Of a stretch of 7,949 nucleotides of DNA, positions 6,639-7,949 are shown one piece after another. The DNA comes from JAXDBV01 sp034678415. GTDB lineage: Bacteria > Bacteroidota > Bacteroidia > Bacteroidales > VadinHA17. Position numbers and translations under genes: made by a program. The notes below the pieces were generated by a model, which saw only the letters and a list, made by a program, of their open reading frames with translations, made no database searches and had not been told where the DNA came from. The DNA lies in contig JAXDBV010000028.1 of assembly GCA_034678415.1 (NCBI GenBank), positions 1-7,949 on the forward strand. The letters are read 5' to 3'. Positions within the stretch are counted from its first letter, which is position 1, and each line of letters begins with the position of its first letter.

Positions 6639-7829
6639 CTATTCACTTACGATTTTCCTTGTCAGTATATTGATCATGGCCATGACCAGGTATCTGATGT
6701 TCGTGAAATAGGATTTTGCCTTGTCTTTCAGGTATATCCACTCGGCTTCAATATTACCCTTGTCCGACGGCATATTCAGCGATACGTACGGGGGGATGCA
6801 GCCCGGTTTGGTTTTTATCCTTTCCTTCTGAAGATCCTCGGGCAGCTGACTGAACCTGACAAAGCTCAGGGGCCTCACACCAACAATCTTCATCTCTCCT
6901 TTCAACACATTGATCAGCTGTGGCATCTCATCAAGCCAGTATTTACGAAATACTTTACCCCAGGGTGTCAGCCTGAAATCGTTCATGGGCTTTCCCTTTT
7001 CGGAGTAACCGTTAAGCTTGAGGACGAAATCCTGTATGAACTCGGAATAAGGATGCATCGTCCTGAATTTGTATACCTTGATCATCTTACCGTTCTTGCC
7101 TACCCTGTTCAGCCTGACAAGAGGACCATACGTGGGCGACTGCACCTTTAATGGTTCCCTCGTCTTTATGACAACAAAATAAGTGAGGTTTTTGATTTCC
7201 TTGTACTCGATGACCTCAAAACCACAGCTTACCAGCCGGCCCAGTACCTCTGCCGTGGAGATAAACCGGTATTTCCCACCAGTGATCCTGAAATACAACC
7301 GCTTGGTATAGGAAAGCTTGGGTAATACCCGGTGAACGAAGAAATCAATAAGAATACGGGCTTTATGATAAATGTTCGGCTTCTCTCCGTAAACCCTTCT
7401 GTTCCTCTGCTGGTTGCTCTCAAAACAACCGATGAAAATTCCCGTGTTAGGTAACAGCGAGTTTATCGCCTGGTAATACTTGTTGATGAATCGGCTCCGG
7501 TTCGTCAGCTTGAAATCAATAATGGCTCGTACATTATTATTGAATGCCGCTGCCTTGACATTGTAATACGTGACCGGGCTGGAATCAAAATACAGGGAAG
7601 CACTGAGCAGTACCTTGCTTATTCTCCGTAAATCAAGATGCTCCTCAATATACCGTAATACCTCGACGCTCGATTCGCGAATGATCGCACTCTCAATACC
7701 GGGTTTCCTGATCTTATCAACATTGGAGGGTATCTCTTCCCTGTTGAGGACTTCAAAATCTACTTTTTTCGCTTTGCCGGAAAACCGCGTCTTCCTTGAA
7801 GAGAGTTGGATTAGTTGGGGGTAGACCAT
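6639..7829 (-). CDS. Sugar transferase (bacterial polyprenyl-phosphate sugar-1-phosphate transferase domain) with an N-terminal extra domain
   Basis: The C-terminal part of this 396-residue protein is a bacterial sugar transferase domain of the WcaJ/PglC type. It has SPTYGP (231-236), NRVGKNGK, KFRTM (254-258), NDFRLTPWGKVFRK (283-296), and the catalytic Asp300-Glu301 pair in LDEMPQLINVLKGEM. VGVRPLS and KPGCIPPY follow, replacing the commoner VGPRP and KPGITGWAQ. Such enzymes move a sugar phosphate from a UDP-sugar to undecaprenyl phosphate to start exopolysaccharide, O-antigen or glycoprotein glycan synthesis at the inner membrane. Residues 1-220 are not the usual KRxFD membrane segment. 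They include a stretch like the late part of a class I methyltransferase fold (NTGIFIGCFESN, then STAEVLGRLVSCGFEVIEY at about 191-209), but no clear SAM-binding glycine loop is seen. The protein has no obvious transmembrane helix, which is unusual for this family. The gene runs toward the operon and probably leads a glycan cluster beyond the window, or is transcribed alone. Confidence 0.85.
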   Translation of the reverse strand: MVYPQLIQLSSRKTRFSGKAKKVDFEVLNREEIPSNVDKIRKPGIESAIIRESSVEVLRYIEEHLDLRRISKVLLSASLYFDSSPVTYYNVKAAAFNNNVRAIIDFKLTNRSRFINKYYQAINSLLPNTGIFIGCFESNQQRNRRVYGEKPNIYHKARILIDFFVHRVLPKLSYTKRLYFRITGGKYRFISTAEVLGRLVSCGFEVIEYKEIKNLTYFVVIKTREPLKVQSPTYGPLVRLNRVGKNGKMIKVYKFRTMHPYSEFIQDFVLKLNGYSEKGKPMNDFRLTPWGKVFRKYWLDEMPQLINVLKGEMKIVGVRPLSFVRFSQLPEDLQKERIKTKPGCIPPYVSLNMPSDKGNIEAEWIYLKDKAKSYFTNIRYLVMAMINILTRKIVSE

Positions 7830-7911
7830 TTCAACTCAGCTAATTAAAACTATTCATTCAACAAACTATCTTTTCCTCATAGGCAGAAGAGTTGTGTGTT
7901 GGAGTGACAAA

Positions 7912-7942
7912 CAAATGTATGGTGAAATTCCACCAAAGTCAA
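7912..7942 (-). promoter_or_regulatory. Promoter candidate for the sugar transferase gene
   Basis: On the minus strand TACATTTG (complement of 7912-7919) matches the -7 consensus TAnnTTTG. TTG (complement of 7940-7942) lies 20 nt upstream as a -33 element. Transcription would start near 7905, about 75 nt before the ATG at 7829. The remaining sequence between 7830 and 7911 shows no gene. Confidence 0.45.
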
Positions 7943-7949
7943 GCAACAT

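Noticed and set aside
6600..7151. 183-codon open frame on the plus strand beginning just after the ligase
   Set aside because: It is antisense to the catalytic domain of the sugar transferase, whose KFRTM and LDEMPQL motifs are unambiguous.

Overview
The window looks like chromosomal DNA of a member of the Bacteroidota, probably a free-living or environmental lineage. Four things support this. The first reading frame ends in a type IX secretion (Por) C-terminal sorting domain. The first complete gene encodes a lipoprotein with a Bacteroidota-style short signal peptide. Genes lack convincing Shine-Dalgarno sequences. Several upstream regions carry a TAnnTTTG box, the -7 element of Bacteroidota promoters. 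No tRNA, rRNA, CRISPR array, transposase or phage gene is visible.

Layout. (1) 1-114: the last 37 codons of a secreted T9SS cargo protein, closed by a strong terminator at 217-249. (2) 478-1434: a monocistronic lipoprotein whose C-terminal third is a TPGYWKNH-type domain, closed by a second terminator at 1546-1580. (3) 1581-1815: a non-coding stretch with two doubtful mini-ORFs and a good promoter at 1718-1748. (4) 1816-6591: four + strand genes separated by only 24, 24 and 27 nt, almost certainly one operon. They encode an acyl carrier protein, an AsnB-type glutamine amidotransferase/asparagine synthetase, a NadE-type ammonia-dependent ligase and an AMP-forming acyl ligase. (5) 6639-7829, minus strand, convergent with the operon: a polyprenyl-phosphate sugar-1-phosphate transferase fused to an N-terminal domain of methyltransferase-like appearance, with a promoter candidate at 7912-7942.

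How the genes may work together. The ligase and carrier protein form a classic activate-and-tether pair: an acid is adenylated and moved to the phosphopantetheine arm on Ser40. The two PP-loop enzymes both activate a carboxylate or similar group with ATP for attack by ammonia, and only AsnB carries a glutaminase. The simplest reading is a small pathway that makes an amidated, N-acylated or amidinated compound on a carrier protein. The adjacent sugar transferase suggests, without proving, that the product decorates a surface glycan. The true substrate cannot be read from the sequence. This cassette is the most interesting content of the window.
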